Translations under genes and position numbers: made by a program
The notes under the pieces: model-generated
The model's input: the letters and a program-made list of their open reading frames with translations, nothing else
What the model was told of the DNA's origin: nothing
Database searches by the model: none
Part shown: piece by piece, positions 51,434-62,801 of the stretch
Numbering within the stretch: position 1 is the stretch's first letter
Layout: the number at the start of each line of letters is the position of its first letter
Assembly (NCBI RefSeq): GCF_001640805.2
Contig: NC_066844.1
Span: 9,522,209 to 9,586,208 of the forward strand
Direction: 5' to 3'
From: Lates calcarifer
Lineage: Eukaryota; Chordata; Actinopteri; Centropomidae
Length of the DNA: 64,000 nt

Positions 51434-54060
51434 TCTCAGCCAAACTTTGGACTTTTTACTTTAAATGGCTTGAACTAAAGTTCTCTTGTGTCTCAGCCTG
51501 TGTTTTGGGTTGGGGTGGGTTTCAGTGGTTGGGGAAGTTTGTAGCACTGCAGGGATTGGAAGGATGGGGGAGGACGATGGGGATTCAGTTTCCTTTTTTT
51601 AAATATAATAAATCAAGAGGGACGTGGTTTTTTGTTTTTATAAAAAGAACATTGGTCTGGATGGGTTAAAAGAGGGAGGGGAAGCAGGGCATCCCTGTCT
51701 GATTGTGTGTTTGTGTACCAGTGTTAATAAAAACCATGCCTTATGGGGACCATCACATCTGTGGCTAACACGTCTCACACACGTTCTCCAAACTGTAGCT
51801 GGCAGGACGCAGACATCAGGTGTAAATTACTCATAAAATCAATGGTGTGTATAACCCATGTACATACAGTACAGTCTCGCTTACATGGTGGAGGTCTGCC
51901 TGTTCACACTGAGAGCAACTCGACTGATGAGTCTCTGTATTCTGAGCGGTTGCGGGTGGTGTGAGAGCTGAAACACTCTGCGTCTAGAATAGTTAGAACA
52001 GCTCATTATGCATTTTACACTGCTTGGTATTGCCTGTCATAATTGCATGGGCTTAGAGTGGGCTGCAGGAACATTTTCATTTTCTTATCCTAAACCACTA
52101 CTTTTTTCTGTGTTTGTATGTACACATTTTTATGTCATATTCAACAAACTAAATCATGAATACCACCTCTTCATTAGGAGATGTGCATTGAACATCAACA
52201 TGAATAATCCAGTTGTTACGTTGAGGCTGTTCCACTCCCTTTGTGGGCAAGTGTCATTCACAAATGCTGCAAATCAGCAGTTCATTCATTTTCAGTTTTA
52301 GTAATGAGATTCAAGAATCCCCAATAATAACAAAACATCATCTGCCAAGGAACAATGTACTGTGACACACAGTGGTCCATGACTTATATCACAGGCAGTC
52401 AGAGGGATGACTACTAAACAGCAGAAGTCAGCCATTCCAAAATGTGCCACCAAAATCACAAGATCTAAAAACAGGCTATTGAACCAAACTAGTTATTTTC
52501 TTAAGCTGCTATCACTTGCAACTTCAAAACAAATCTGTTCAGATGAGTGGTTCTTAAAAAATAACATTTGAGTAACCTCTTTGGATCACTGCCTGGTCTG
52601 AGCCACAGACAGAGAATTTGTCAGCCTAAATTTCCTCTTCAATCTTTTGGAAATGTTCAAATCCTACGTAGTAGTGTGTACACTATCAGCCACAACATTA
52701 AAACCGCCAATTTTAATGTTGTAGCCAAACAGTTTACACTTCCCAAAATTACTGTATATCAGCAAAAAGGCAAAAACAATGTAAGAAAAATGACGATAGT
52801 ACACAGAATGTACACAGCAATGTTTCTTTATTTTTCTGCAATTATACATTTGGAACATCTACCCAACCGAACTTATTATGGTACTTGTCAGTCTTGTTGC
52901 TCATAGCGTGAACACAGAATAAGAGTAATTAATTGAAGAATTGAAGAACTTTTTATTGTTGATTTTGAGTTCCTGATAATGTCTATATGCGTGTTTGGTG
53001 TTTTTGCCTTGACTGTAAGTATAGCTACAGACCTACGTCACTGGTCCAAATGAATGTTTACTTTTTCTATTTATGTTTCATTTTTGGGGAGGTGAAATTG
53101 GATGAATGACAGTATTTAATTCTGTGTTTACATTTGTTGTGCCTGCATTGTTTGAATTATTCTGACAACAATGTAAAAATGCTTCTGTTAAATGTTTTAT
53201 TAGGTTTATTGCAGCTGCTTTTATGCTGATAGGTTGATATAAAATGGCTAGGGCAGCAGGGATGAATCACCCGAGGAGATGAAGAGTTGTTCACCAAAGT
53301 TATCAGAGAGTACAGCTGATAGTGTTATATATTGTTCTCAGTGTAAACCTGTCAGCATGTATTAGCTCTTATGTAACATGTCTGGTTTGCAGCAGTTTAC
53401 AGGAAGGATGTGACCTCTAGCTATTCTTTTGTACACAGTTACAGTTATCTTAGGTCTGATCAGCTTGTCAATAGTAGACATCAAGTGCTTGTAATTTCTG
53501 TCTTTTGTTGTTGCCTTATTTTTTATTCACTCAGAACTGTCTAAACTGTTTGCTGTCACAAGTTTAATACTCAAAGGTTGAAGGGTAACTGATGCTTTGG
53601 GTTCCTATCATCATTCAAGACAGGCTGGTTTTGGTTTTCTGTAACTGCCAAAAAAACACAAACGAAACAGCCCAGTCAAGTTTAAACTCTCACTTCTCTA
53701 TGATATTTTGTTTTCTGTTGCAGGTTTACATCAGTTGCCAAAATTCAACACCAGTGTATGGAGTAGTTAATATATTAGTTTATATAGTGTATTAAAAATA
53801 AGACAGTGATGGTCATGGTGGTGGATGAGTTAATATGTCATATGTTCTTGCGTTTTAGATCAGTAACATGGTTTCACGCCCATCTCACTAGTAGTCTGTG
53901 TTGATATTTTTATTGTATGACATCTTCTTTCCTTAACCCCACCAATGTTTTAGTTGTTATGACCTGAGTCTTTCACGAATGTTAACAAAGTAGACCATAA
54001 AAATTCATCCTTACACCTGAAAATGTTAGATTGAAATAAAAAGAAAAATCTCCAGGTCCA
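51434..54060 (+). other. cntn2: Likely 3'UTR of cntn2 with several candidate poly(A) signals
   Basis: No splice signal is needed after the stop. AATAAA hexamers follow at 51607-51612, 51726-51731 and 54035-54040, with another at 55588-55593. The first two would give a 3'UTR of about 200-320 nt, the third about 2.6 kb. Mammalian contactin-2 transcripts have long 3'UTRs, so the distal site is plausible. The extent is inferred; no open frame here resembles a known protein. A TIR-like hairpin lies inside at 52689-52725. Confidence 0.45.
52689..52725. mobile_element. Head-to-head transposon terminal repeats forming a hairpin
   Basis: The left arm GCCACAACATTAAAA and the right arm TTTTAATGTTGTAGC pair at 14 of 15 positions around a 7-nt loop. 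Each arm matches the terminal repeat of a common fish Tc1-like family. It looks like an element that lost nearly all internal sequence. Confidence 0.65.
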
Positions 54061-56560
54061 TTTACTAGCTTTCAACTGCATTTCCACAGCTTTCCACAGC
54101 ATATGTAGTTTGCTCATCATAGGGATAGATCAGTTGTCACCATGTGACTTTAGTGTAGAACATTACAACTCCAAAAACTCTATATCTACATTCTAGAAAA
54201 AAATGTGATATGGTTGAAATTCAGGAAAAAACTAGTATGTGGACCTTGAGCTAAGAATGTTTTGTTTGTTATTTATTTATGTTAATTTTTTTTTTTTTTT
54301 CAACAGATTTGAGGAAGGAGTTTTATTCTCCTGTTGTGAGAAGAGCAATGTGATTTTGCTCTGTTTGTGAAGTGGCTGGAGCCGTCATTAAAGTATGACA
54401 AATATAAACCAGAGGGGCAATACTAGCCTAACAATTGACACTCACCTTGATGAGCTCTCACCTGCACCTACGTTGTCTCCACAGGCCCTCCTCAAATACT
54501 GTTTCTATGACTTCCTCAGAATTAGCTAAGAGCTGCCCACACCGACACAAAGTGACACAAACAAATACATAAATTTGACAAGCACTCAAAACATCACAAC
54601 ATTATAAAGAAGTTGTTTTAGTCATTCAATTTGCATTTTAACAGTCAGATCATGTGAGAAGCTTGGGAGTTTAATTGGAAGGTCTGGAACTTTTCTTCTT
54701 TTATTATCAAAACTTATTTTATCACATGGTATTTTAATATTTTTATGGTCTGTGAACAACCTTTTTTTTTTTGAGTAATTATATTTTTTCACTGTACAAG
54801 TGGTTGAATGATAGACCACTTGATTGTACGATCTTGCTTTAATTTGTTGGATAAAGGTAACTTTTAATCACATGCTTCAGAATTTACACCAGAATGTTGC
54901 TCTTAGTTAAGGATTAAACATACATACACTTACATTAGTGTGGGTGTAGCAAAAACAATGTATCAAGTAAACTTTTCTATTTACACTGGAAAGCAAAATA
55001 TCACAAATGTTAAAAACATTTATACCCTGCATTTCACCTAGAAATAATAATTACTGTAGCCCACATGTCCTTTGGTTAGTCACAGCATCACTGTATTAGT
55101 GCACTGATATTTGGAGTCAACAAATTCTAGCCCTGCTCTTGGCTTCAGTGCTGAATTACTGGTGTCAGTCTTTGAAAAACTAAATTGGTTTAATTTAAAT
55201 CACCATCACTGTCCTTCACTCAGATATGTTGAGCATCACACAACTGCTTCATCTTCACACTAGTCCACAAGTTGGAAATGTTTTCAGATCTGTTGAATGA
55301 TATCCTGATTTTGTGTTTTTGTGCTTTACTCTGTGCAAAGTGTTTTCTGAATGCCTTTAGTATTCATTGAAGAGCCATTAAGTCATTTCACCATGTCTGA
55401 GTGCTCAGTCACTGAATGTTCTGGCTGATTTTTCAGGTTTACTGGTGGACTGACTGGTTTCATTATTCACTTGAGATGGTAACAGTGAGTCTGTTTTTCA
55501 TATGGCTGAGCTGAAATGCATTGGCTACTGTTGCCTTTGGGCCTTTTCAAAATTGTGGGAGGGGTGCTACTTGTAAATATGATTTAAAATAAACACATTC
55601 GACTTGTATTTCAGAAAAATTTGCATTTACTACACTCGCCATCATGTTTATTGATAAATAAATCACAATAGGTCACATTTACATTTGGTGCAGGGTGGCA
55701 TGAGAGGAAAGATCATGTGCTAAAATGAAAAGGGTCCATCCTGTACAGAGATTTCTTGCGCACAATTAAATACTTGAGTAGCACAACAGGGTTAGTCAGG
55801 GACTCATTAGGATTCAGACTCTGGGGACAATGAATATGCCTTACAGCTCTGAAGGAAATTTGGCCAATGCTTTTTGAGATAACATGATGGATCAAAGGGC
55901 TCTGGACAAAAAGTTAGGGTATCACCAAAGTTTAAGCAATCATCCTCTGATGACCATGAATATCCACAGCAAATTTTGTGACCATATTTAAATTATTTTA
56001 CCATCATTTCTCATTTTACTAATATCCTGGATAAGGTGTTTACATGCCACAGTATTTTGTGCTCCAGCTAACATATTCAGGTTTTTCAAAACTGGAATAG
56101 GCGCTTAGACAGGTTTCTGAAAGCAGGATAAGGTGTTTACATACAAAAAAACAGAACTCCAAAAACCTGATCGTAACACAATTACAACAAAGGAGCATTG
56201 ATTTGACATAGTGGGATAACTCTTGGATGGTTTGCTGACTATAGTTTGAGCTTCATTTGGCCATGTGTAAGACAGCAAACAAGCATATTCATCAAATTAC
56301 TGAAGGGTAGAGCATGTGCACATCCTAACCCAATCATAGGCATGGACACCAAAGTTGGTATTCAACAGGATATAAAATCAGATTCCCAGCAGGAACCTGT
56401 AAGCTGCATCTATTTCCCTTTATCACCTTTACTATTTCATTTTTCCTAATCATTTCATTAATTCATACAGAAGTGCACCATTTGCAGTTATCACTGCAGT
56501 TAGTTGTGACGTAAAAACTAATTGTTCATTTCCCAGAAAGTCTAATTTTTACAAGGCTTC
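54061..56560. other. Intergenic DNA between cntn2 and the chitinase
   Basis: No gene is recognised. A 17-nt unit, GGATAAGGTGTTTACAT, occurs twice in direct orientation at about 56031 and 56127, about 96 nt apart, and may belong to a small dispersed element. T-rich runs are present near 54286 and 54761. Confidence 0.5.
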
Positions 56561-56564
56561 TCCC

Positions 56565-56731
56565 GCTCTTATCTGGAAGTGGGGTTATTAGACACATTGG
56601 CCAGACTCCTACCATGCTGAGCTCTTATCTGCTGCACTTTGCCACCCGCTATTAGTCATTAATGAGTAAAATATAAATCTGACCCAACTCTACCAAGCTC
56701 TGGACTCCGCTTCTGTTCCTCTTGAAGAAAG
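56565..56731 (+). promoter_or_regulatory. Probable chitinase promoter and short 5'UTR exon
   Basis: A TATA-like box (ATATAAAT) lies at 56671-56678. About 25-35 nt downstream a short exon is proposed, from about 56700 to the donor AAAG/GTAATT at 56731. Upstream, the 11-mer GCTCTTATCTG occurs twice, at 56565-56575 and 56621-56631; it contains AGATAA on the minus strand, the GATA-factor core. The next acceptor (ATTCAG at 56996) opens the exon that holds the start ATG. Transcription start and factor binding are inferred. Confidence 0.5.
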
Positions 56732-56996
56732 GTAATTAGATCATAACCATTTGTATCATATACTAGCATTTAGCTGTTGTTTTATTTTAAAAGAGGGAAG
56801 AATGTAATTACATTGTCCATTAAAATAAATCAGACTAATTTATTTAATTTGAGAAAAAAAAACAAACCTAAAGGTATCAAATTAACTACAGAAGAACATC
56901 AACATTGCCATCAGCTGCAGTAGTGGATGCATGTTATCTGTTGTTCTTCCTCTCACTTTTTGTATCATCTCATATGAATATTTTATGATCATTCAG

Positions 56997-57062
56997 AGGG
57001 TAATTGCTGCAGCAGAAAATTGGTTGGATCTCCAGAGAGCACAATGGCGAGAGTCATCACAG
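56997..57062 (+). other. Chitinase start-codon exon with 47 nt of 5'UTR
   Basis: The acceptor is GATCATTCAG, ending at 56996. The ATG at 57044 has ACA before it and G at +4, a good Kozak context. It encodes MARVIT before a phase-1 donor at 57062/57063. A first exon carrying only six codons, followed by a 30-nt exon, is the arrangement of vertebrate acidic chitinase genes. Confidence 0.75.
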
Positions 57063-60000
57063 GTAAACTCTATGCACTCATTCATTCACTCACTCAATCA
57101 CTGGAGATGTCAGTGTACTCACTTATGCATTGATTCAGATTTTCATTAATTCGTGCATTCATTAAATCATTACACGAATCATCCATTAATTCACACATTT
57201 CAAATATGTTAAGCATCTTCTTTAACTTCAGTCTCAGAGTATCAATACTGAAGTATATATTTGATAAATATAAAATTATACTACAACTAAAAATACTAAT
57301 AGTGATACTAATAAATTATTATTCTTATTATGTCACATTATAAAACTGCATAATTGTGTAATACACTATTATTCTACAGTGCTAATTTGCATACCCCAAA
57401 AATAACAAATAAACAACTTTGTAACATATGTCATTACTTATATGACAAACTTTGTACCACTGCTGTGTCTTAGAACCAAGATCTAGATCTGTATTACTAC
57501 ACTAGTGTTTCTTTATTTTCTCTCTTTTTTCAGCACTGGGTGTTCTGCTCACTTTGCACATGGGTAAGCATTTGCTTTGTATGACAAGTGTTGACTGCTC
57601 TTCAACAAACTTTCAGAACAAATGCTTATAGAGTCAAAAGTCTGATTGCTGCTGTGCGGCTGTTTCCTTCAGCTTTATCCAATAAGCTGGTGTGCCATAT
57701 GACCAACTGGGCACAGTACAGGCCAAGCACTGGCGCATTCACTCCAGACAATATCGACCCCTTCTTGTGCACCCATGTCATCTATTCTCTGGCCACCATT
57801 AACAGCTTCAATCAGCTCAGCCCCATTGAGTGGAACGATGAACAGCAGTATGGGAGACTCAACAGCCTCAAGAATGTGTGAGTATACAGAGTCAAACAGT
57901 CTTGAACGCCAATATTTAGCTGACATGGACTCTTCATGGTTTATGCACAAAATATTTGGTGCCAGTGTTCAATATTGCTGTGCAGTCTTTCCAGTTTCAA
58001 GTCAAATCAAGAGAAATGTTCAGTGTCTCCTACAGAGCTGTATTATTCTCTGGGATGCCATAGCTTTTCATTGCCTCTCCTTAATATTTTTATTGGTGCC
58101 CAGGGAAGAACAGGTAGGGCTTGCAACACCTGCCCTAAATGACTGATTACCTCTATGTGTTACTTATTTTCACTTATTTCACTTATTTCAAATTCATATT
58201 AACATTTTTTTTTACCATCCACTTTATATACAGAGGTAGGCTCTGTCAAAGTTCTTTCCACACTATTACTAGCAAACTATTAAGTATTTGTATTCAAACA
58301 TTTAAAGCTGAGTATTTCTGAGGCAAGCACCAACTGATGTGGGTACTGTAACAGGCTCATAGTTAACAAGCATATCAGATATGAGCACCTGGAGGGAGGT
58401 CATTTAAAACCTTGTATACTGTGACAGGCCGCCAGCAGAGACTCCTTAAGACTGCAGTAACACGGTTACATCTTCTAGTGTGGCTTCCAACACAGACAGA
58501 AGCATTCTTGATCGGCTTCAGTCTCCTAATGGCAAATCCAGAGAGAGAGATATCAAGAAAGAAAGAGAGAGAGTTAGAATAAACAAAATCAATAAATTGT
58601 GAGTACAGTGGCGAGAGTCTAGCTATGTTATGCTAGCTATGTACAGTAGAAACAGCAAGTATGTAATATGTACAGTGTAAAAATAACACATGGATATGGT
58701 CACAATTAAAGTATAAGTTAAATAATATGTGGAGATAAAGGTTTGTCAGAATCAGAAACAATCCCAAGTTTCTTTATTTTTTCACAGCTACTGATGAGGA
58801 TCAGAGAATAGCATTTACTATTGGTTTTTAGGTCTTAAAGCTAAAGGAGGAGACTGTCTTTAAAAATAACCTGTGGCAAGCATCTTATCAGGGTAGGGAG
58901 GTACAAGCGACTTCTCTGATCATTTGATTGATTGTTGATAGAAGACTCACTCTATCACTATTTAACTGGATAATCAACAAAATTCTAATACAATTTCTGT
59001 GCCGATAAGTTAACATCCACCTTGACATTCCAAAGTGAAATATAGCTTTGTCATCAGCATAAGAAGCTTTGTGATGTTAATGATCTCACTCTCTGCTTTT
59101 AGTAATCCTGCACTGAAGACTCTGCTGTCGGTTGGAGGAACAGTCAATGGAATGAGCCCGTAAGTTCAGACATGATGCCAATCTCCCACACATATCTTCA
59201 GTGTACTCAACACTCATTCAGCTCGGAGGGAGGTCCTAAACCCTTCCTCTGCTGCTGTGTTACTAGAATGGATGCCACAGTTTTTTGCTTTCTCCATCTC
59301 ACCAGATTCATCGCCGTGGTTTCCAGGCCTGAAAGCCGTGCAGCCTTCATTAGGTCGGCCATCAGCTTCCTGCGCAACCATAACTTTGATGGAATAAACC
59401 TGGCCTGGGAATATCCAGGACACAATGGCAGCCCACAGGAAGACAGGGAGAGGTTCACTCTTCTGGTCACGGTTAGCAGGGCCCCTATTTTTAAATAGTA
59501 GTTTTATAAAATTAGTTAAATTCAGGAATGCATTGTTACCACTCCATAGGTATCATGCATGTCAACCTGCTAAAAGCCAGTGATTATATAGTGTGTAATT
59601 GTAGCATTTAATAATTCTAACAGGCAAAATATTTTGTTTGTAGAAAAAAGAGAAAATTCCAGTGAATTAATCTGGTTATATGTTGCTTTATTGCCATAGA
59701 AACACAGTGTTTCTATGATGGATCCCTGGGGGATTATCCATGTGACCACCAGTGTAGCTTTTCTCTAGTCCACCTCTATATAGAGCAAAAGTCAGCATTT
59801 TTCAAATCCTACACGTACGGTGGTGGCTTTAAAAGACAGGCCCTAAATCCCAAAGCAATCAGTTTACTGCTCATATTTTGAAACTTTCAATAAACACATT
59901 ATATAAAAATGTGCTCGGAACGCGTTGTTTGAACATGGGGAAAAGGCAGGATGCCTTCTCATTTACTAGCTGAAGGACAGGATTGCCATACAACAAATTT

Positions 60001-62801
60001 CTTAAATTATCAATAATTCAGATTTACTGAATTATCAATAATCCCTCTTAAATTAAGAAGCTCTGAGACTCTCAAAACCTGCTATTTTGTGCCATACAAC
60101 TCTGACCTACCTCAAGATGTTCACATGCATTTGATACTATTGGTATTAAAAGTAGGAGACAGGAGATAAACATAAGCAATCGGATCTGGGGGATCTGAGA
60201 TGTTTTGTTCACTGTGCCTGCAGGAGATGTCCAAGGCGTTTGAGGATGATGCCAGAGACAATAGGATGACTCAGCTGTTGCTGTCAGCCAGTGTTGCTGC
60301 ATTCCGTCCCAACATAGATAAAGCCTACGAAGTCAACAAGATTTCACCGTAAGTTTGATTTCACTCAATTCAAAAGTATCCAAAAAGGTACGGTTTTAGT
60401 ATCAATAGTAAAACACAGGCATTGTATTGGTACTGATCATTTCTAATAAACCATCTTTACTTGCCATGATTGAAAGATACAGATGTATCTTGCTCAAGTA
60501 CACCATAGTAGGAAATACAGTAAGAAGTAAGATAGTATGAGAGGCAGAATTTGAGAGATCACTGGACTATTCTCAACAAATATGCTGCTTATTGTTATGA
60601 TTTAGAAATAATTGCTCCTTTACTGTTAAATCAATTAGTTTGCATGAAATATATAAAATGTTCTACCACTGACCTAAAAAGAAAACCTTTCAAAATCAAC
60701 AGTCACTTTGACTTCATCAATGTCATGACCTATGACTTCCATGGACACTGGGAAGGAGCTACTGGACACAACAGCCCACTGTACCGCAGCTCTGTGGACT
60801 CCGGCTCACACATTTATCACAATATCGTAAGACGCAAACTACACACACTCTTTGACACTAGTCTATATGTTTGCCTGACTGTGCATTTATCAACAAATTG
60901 TACAAAATGCAGTTGAACAAAACTTTATGTCGCAAATGAAAGCAAAATTTATGGTTGATACTCTACATTATAGTTTTCAGAAACCTCTTTACACTTGCAT
61001 TACCTGACGTCTGATCAAGGAGCAGGTTTCACAATGAATCCTGATACAATGTTCACTACAGAGATCAAGTTTTTTTTCAGTAGTTATCTGTTTACATATC
61101 CAACAGAGCTTCAGAGTGACATTAGTATTCATATGAAATCATGGTTCTATCCAGTATTTGAATGTAAGAATGTAAGTAAAATATTCACTCTTTTTTTTAT
61201 CTCTGGTTTGGTTGCAAACTTGCTACCGAGCCCTGAAAGAAACTTTTTTTTGCCTTTTTAGCTGCTTAAATAATGAGCTGAATTCTACAGAGTTGACTGT
61301 TGATTCACAGCTGAATCGATAGCACTAGCAAACCTTTAATATTACACTGAGGCATCATGTTAATCACTGTTAATCATGTTAATATAAAAATATTATGTGG
61401 AGTTTTACACTGTACTGTTTATCTCCTTTTCCCTTTTTTGTTAGAACTCTTCATTATCCTACTGGCTTGCTCTAGGAGCACCGGCTGAGAAGCTGCTATT
61501 GGGTTTCCCCACTTATGGACGAACCTACCGACTCACCAGCGCTGCTACCAACCTGGGAGCACCAGCTAATGGCCCCGCAGACGCCGGGCCATACACTCGC
61601 ACTGCTGGCTTCTGGGCCTTCTATGAGGTACAACACTTTCATATAATACTCAGCTGACTTGTGCTGAAATTAAATAATTCCCCAGTAATGGCTGCTGCAT
61701 CTACGTTCAATGATCTCACCTAATAACCCTGAACAACTAAACAATCCAAAATTACATATGAAGAAATAAGGGTGGACTTTATATCAGTAAATTAAAGTCC
61801 CACACCGTGTAAAATCTGTATAATCTTTATGTTTCTGTGCTGCCAGATCTGTGACTTCATCTCCAGTGCTACCGTTGGGTGGATCTCTGAGCAGGAGGTT
61901 CCATATGCCACCTTTGGCAGTTCCTGGGTAGGCTATGATGACAAGCGCAGCTTCTCCTCCAAGGTAACTAGGAGCTCCATTACTACCTGCAGCTTTGATA
62001 ATGTCATTAGGCAACCATTCTCACCCTTGTGACCTGTGATGAAATCGAAGTTATTGCCTGTATTATCTTAGGTGTTTTCAGAGAGAAAATAATGACAGAC
62101 ATTCTAACAAGAGTAGTTTTAGGTCTGTTTCACAGGTCTGTAGCTGCTGCTATTCCGCTCGTCTTTGTTACTAATGTGGTCATCCTATAGGTCGAGTGGA
62201 TGACTGCTAACAACCTGGGAGGTGCTCATGTGTGGACTCTGGACATGGATGACTTTGGTGGATCCTTCTGCTCAGATGGGCCATATCCTCTCATCAACCA
62301 CCTCAGAATGTCCATGGGTAAATGCTATAGCTCAGCTAACTCAGGAAGTTATCGCTGCTCACTGTGATGCCTGTTACTTTCTTATGTAATCGATTGATCA
62401 GTAGCAATCTCAGACACCTGCTCATTTAAAAATATGTGTGGTGTTTCATCATTTCAAACTCCAAAAAAAGGCCATAAAATTCTCATCATTTTTGGTGACC
62501 TTTTGAATTTTGGAGCAGTGTTTAGTGAAGTGCTGGTTTAGCCTCTGTTTATTCTGTTCATAACATTTCTTTCCCTACATCTGACTCTGTAGGCTTCCCG
62601 CCAAAGCCTACCACCACCCCCGCCCCCACCACTACCAGGGACCCAATTGCCGACTTCTGCCATGGCCGCCCTGATGGCCTGTATGAGAACGTAGCTGACA
62701 AGACGACCTACTTCCAGTGCTTCCAGGGAATCACTTACTTGCATCGCTGCCAGCCTGGCCTCATCTACTGGGACTCCTGCAAGTGCTGCAACTGGCCCTG
62801 A
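57044..62801 (+). CDS. Secreted GH18 chitinase-like protein with CBM14 domain, altered active site
   Basis: Eleven exons join to 454 codons (453 residues plus TGA): 57044-57062, 57534-57563, 57673-57877, 59103-59159, 59306-59471, 60224-60348, 60703-60826, 61445-61627, 61847-61963, 62191-62317, 62593-62801. Several sizes (30, 57, 166, 125 nt) match the acidic mammalian chitinase gene as I know it. Layout: signal peptide (about 1-19), GH18 barrel (20-384), Thr/Pro linker (387-404), CBM14 (407-450, six Cys). Family marks include [37 protein letters not shown] and [10 protein letters not shown]. The catalytic motif at 132-139 is D-G-I-N-L-A-W-E: Glu139 is kept but both inner Asp are replaced. It could be a weak chitinase or a secreted chitin-binding lectin. 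Whether it is chia- or chit1-related cannot be settled here. Confidence 0.93.
57878..60702. other. Introns among the chitinase barrel exons, nothing recognised
   Basis: Introns 57878-59102, 59472-60223 and 60349-60702 have standard ends and hold no nameable repeat beyond a GA-rich run near 58540-58572. They interrupt the GH18 barrel at positions conserved with the mammalian acidic chitinase gene as I recall it. Confidence 0.55.
62593..62801 (+). other. Final chitinase exon: linker plus CBM14 (peritrophin-A type) chitin-binding domain
   Basis: This exon encodes a Thr/Pro linker likely to be O-glycosylated. It then encodes a six-Cys module with Cys at residues 407, 427, 437, 447, 449 and 450, and aromatic residues Tyr424, Phe425, Tyr443 and Trp444 in the spacers. 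It ends CKCCNWP, very close to the CDCCNWA end of acidic mammalian chitinase. All six Cys are intact, so chitin binding is probably retained even if catalysis is not. Confidence 0.9.
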
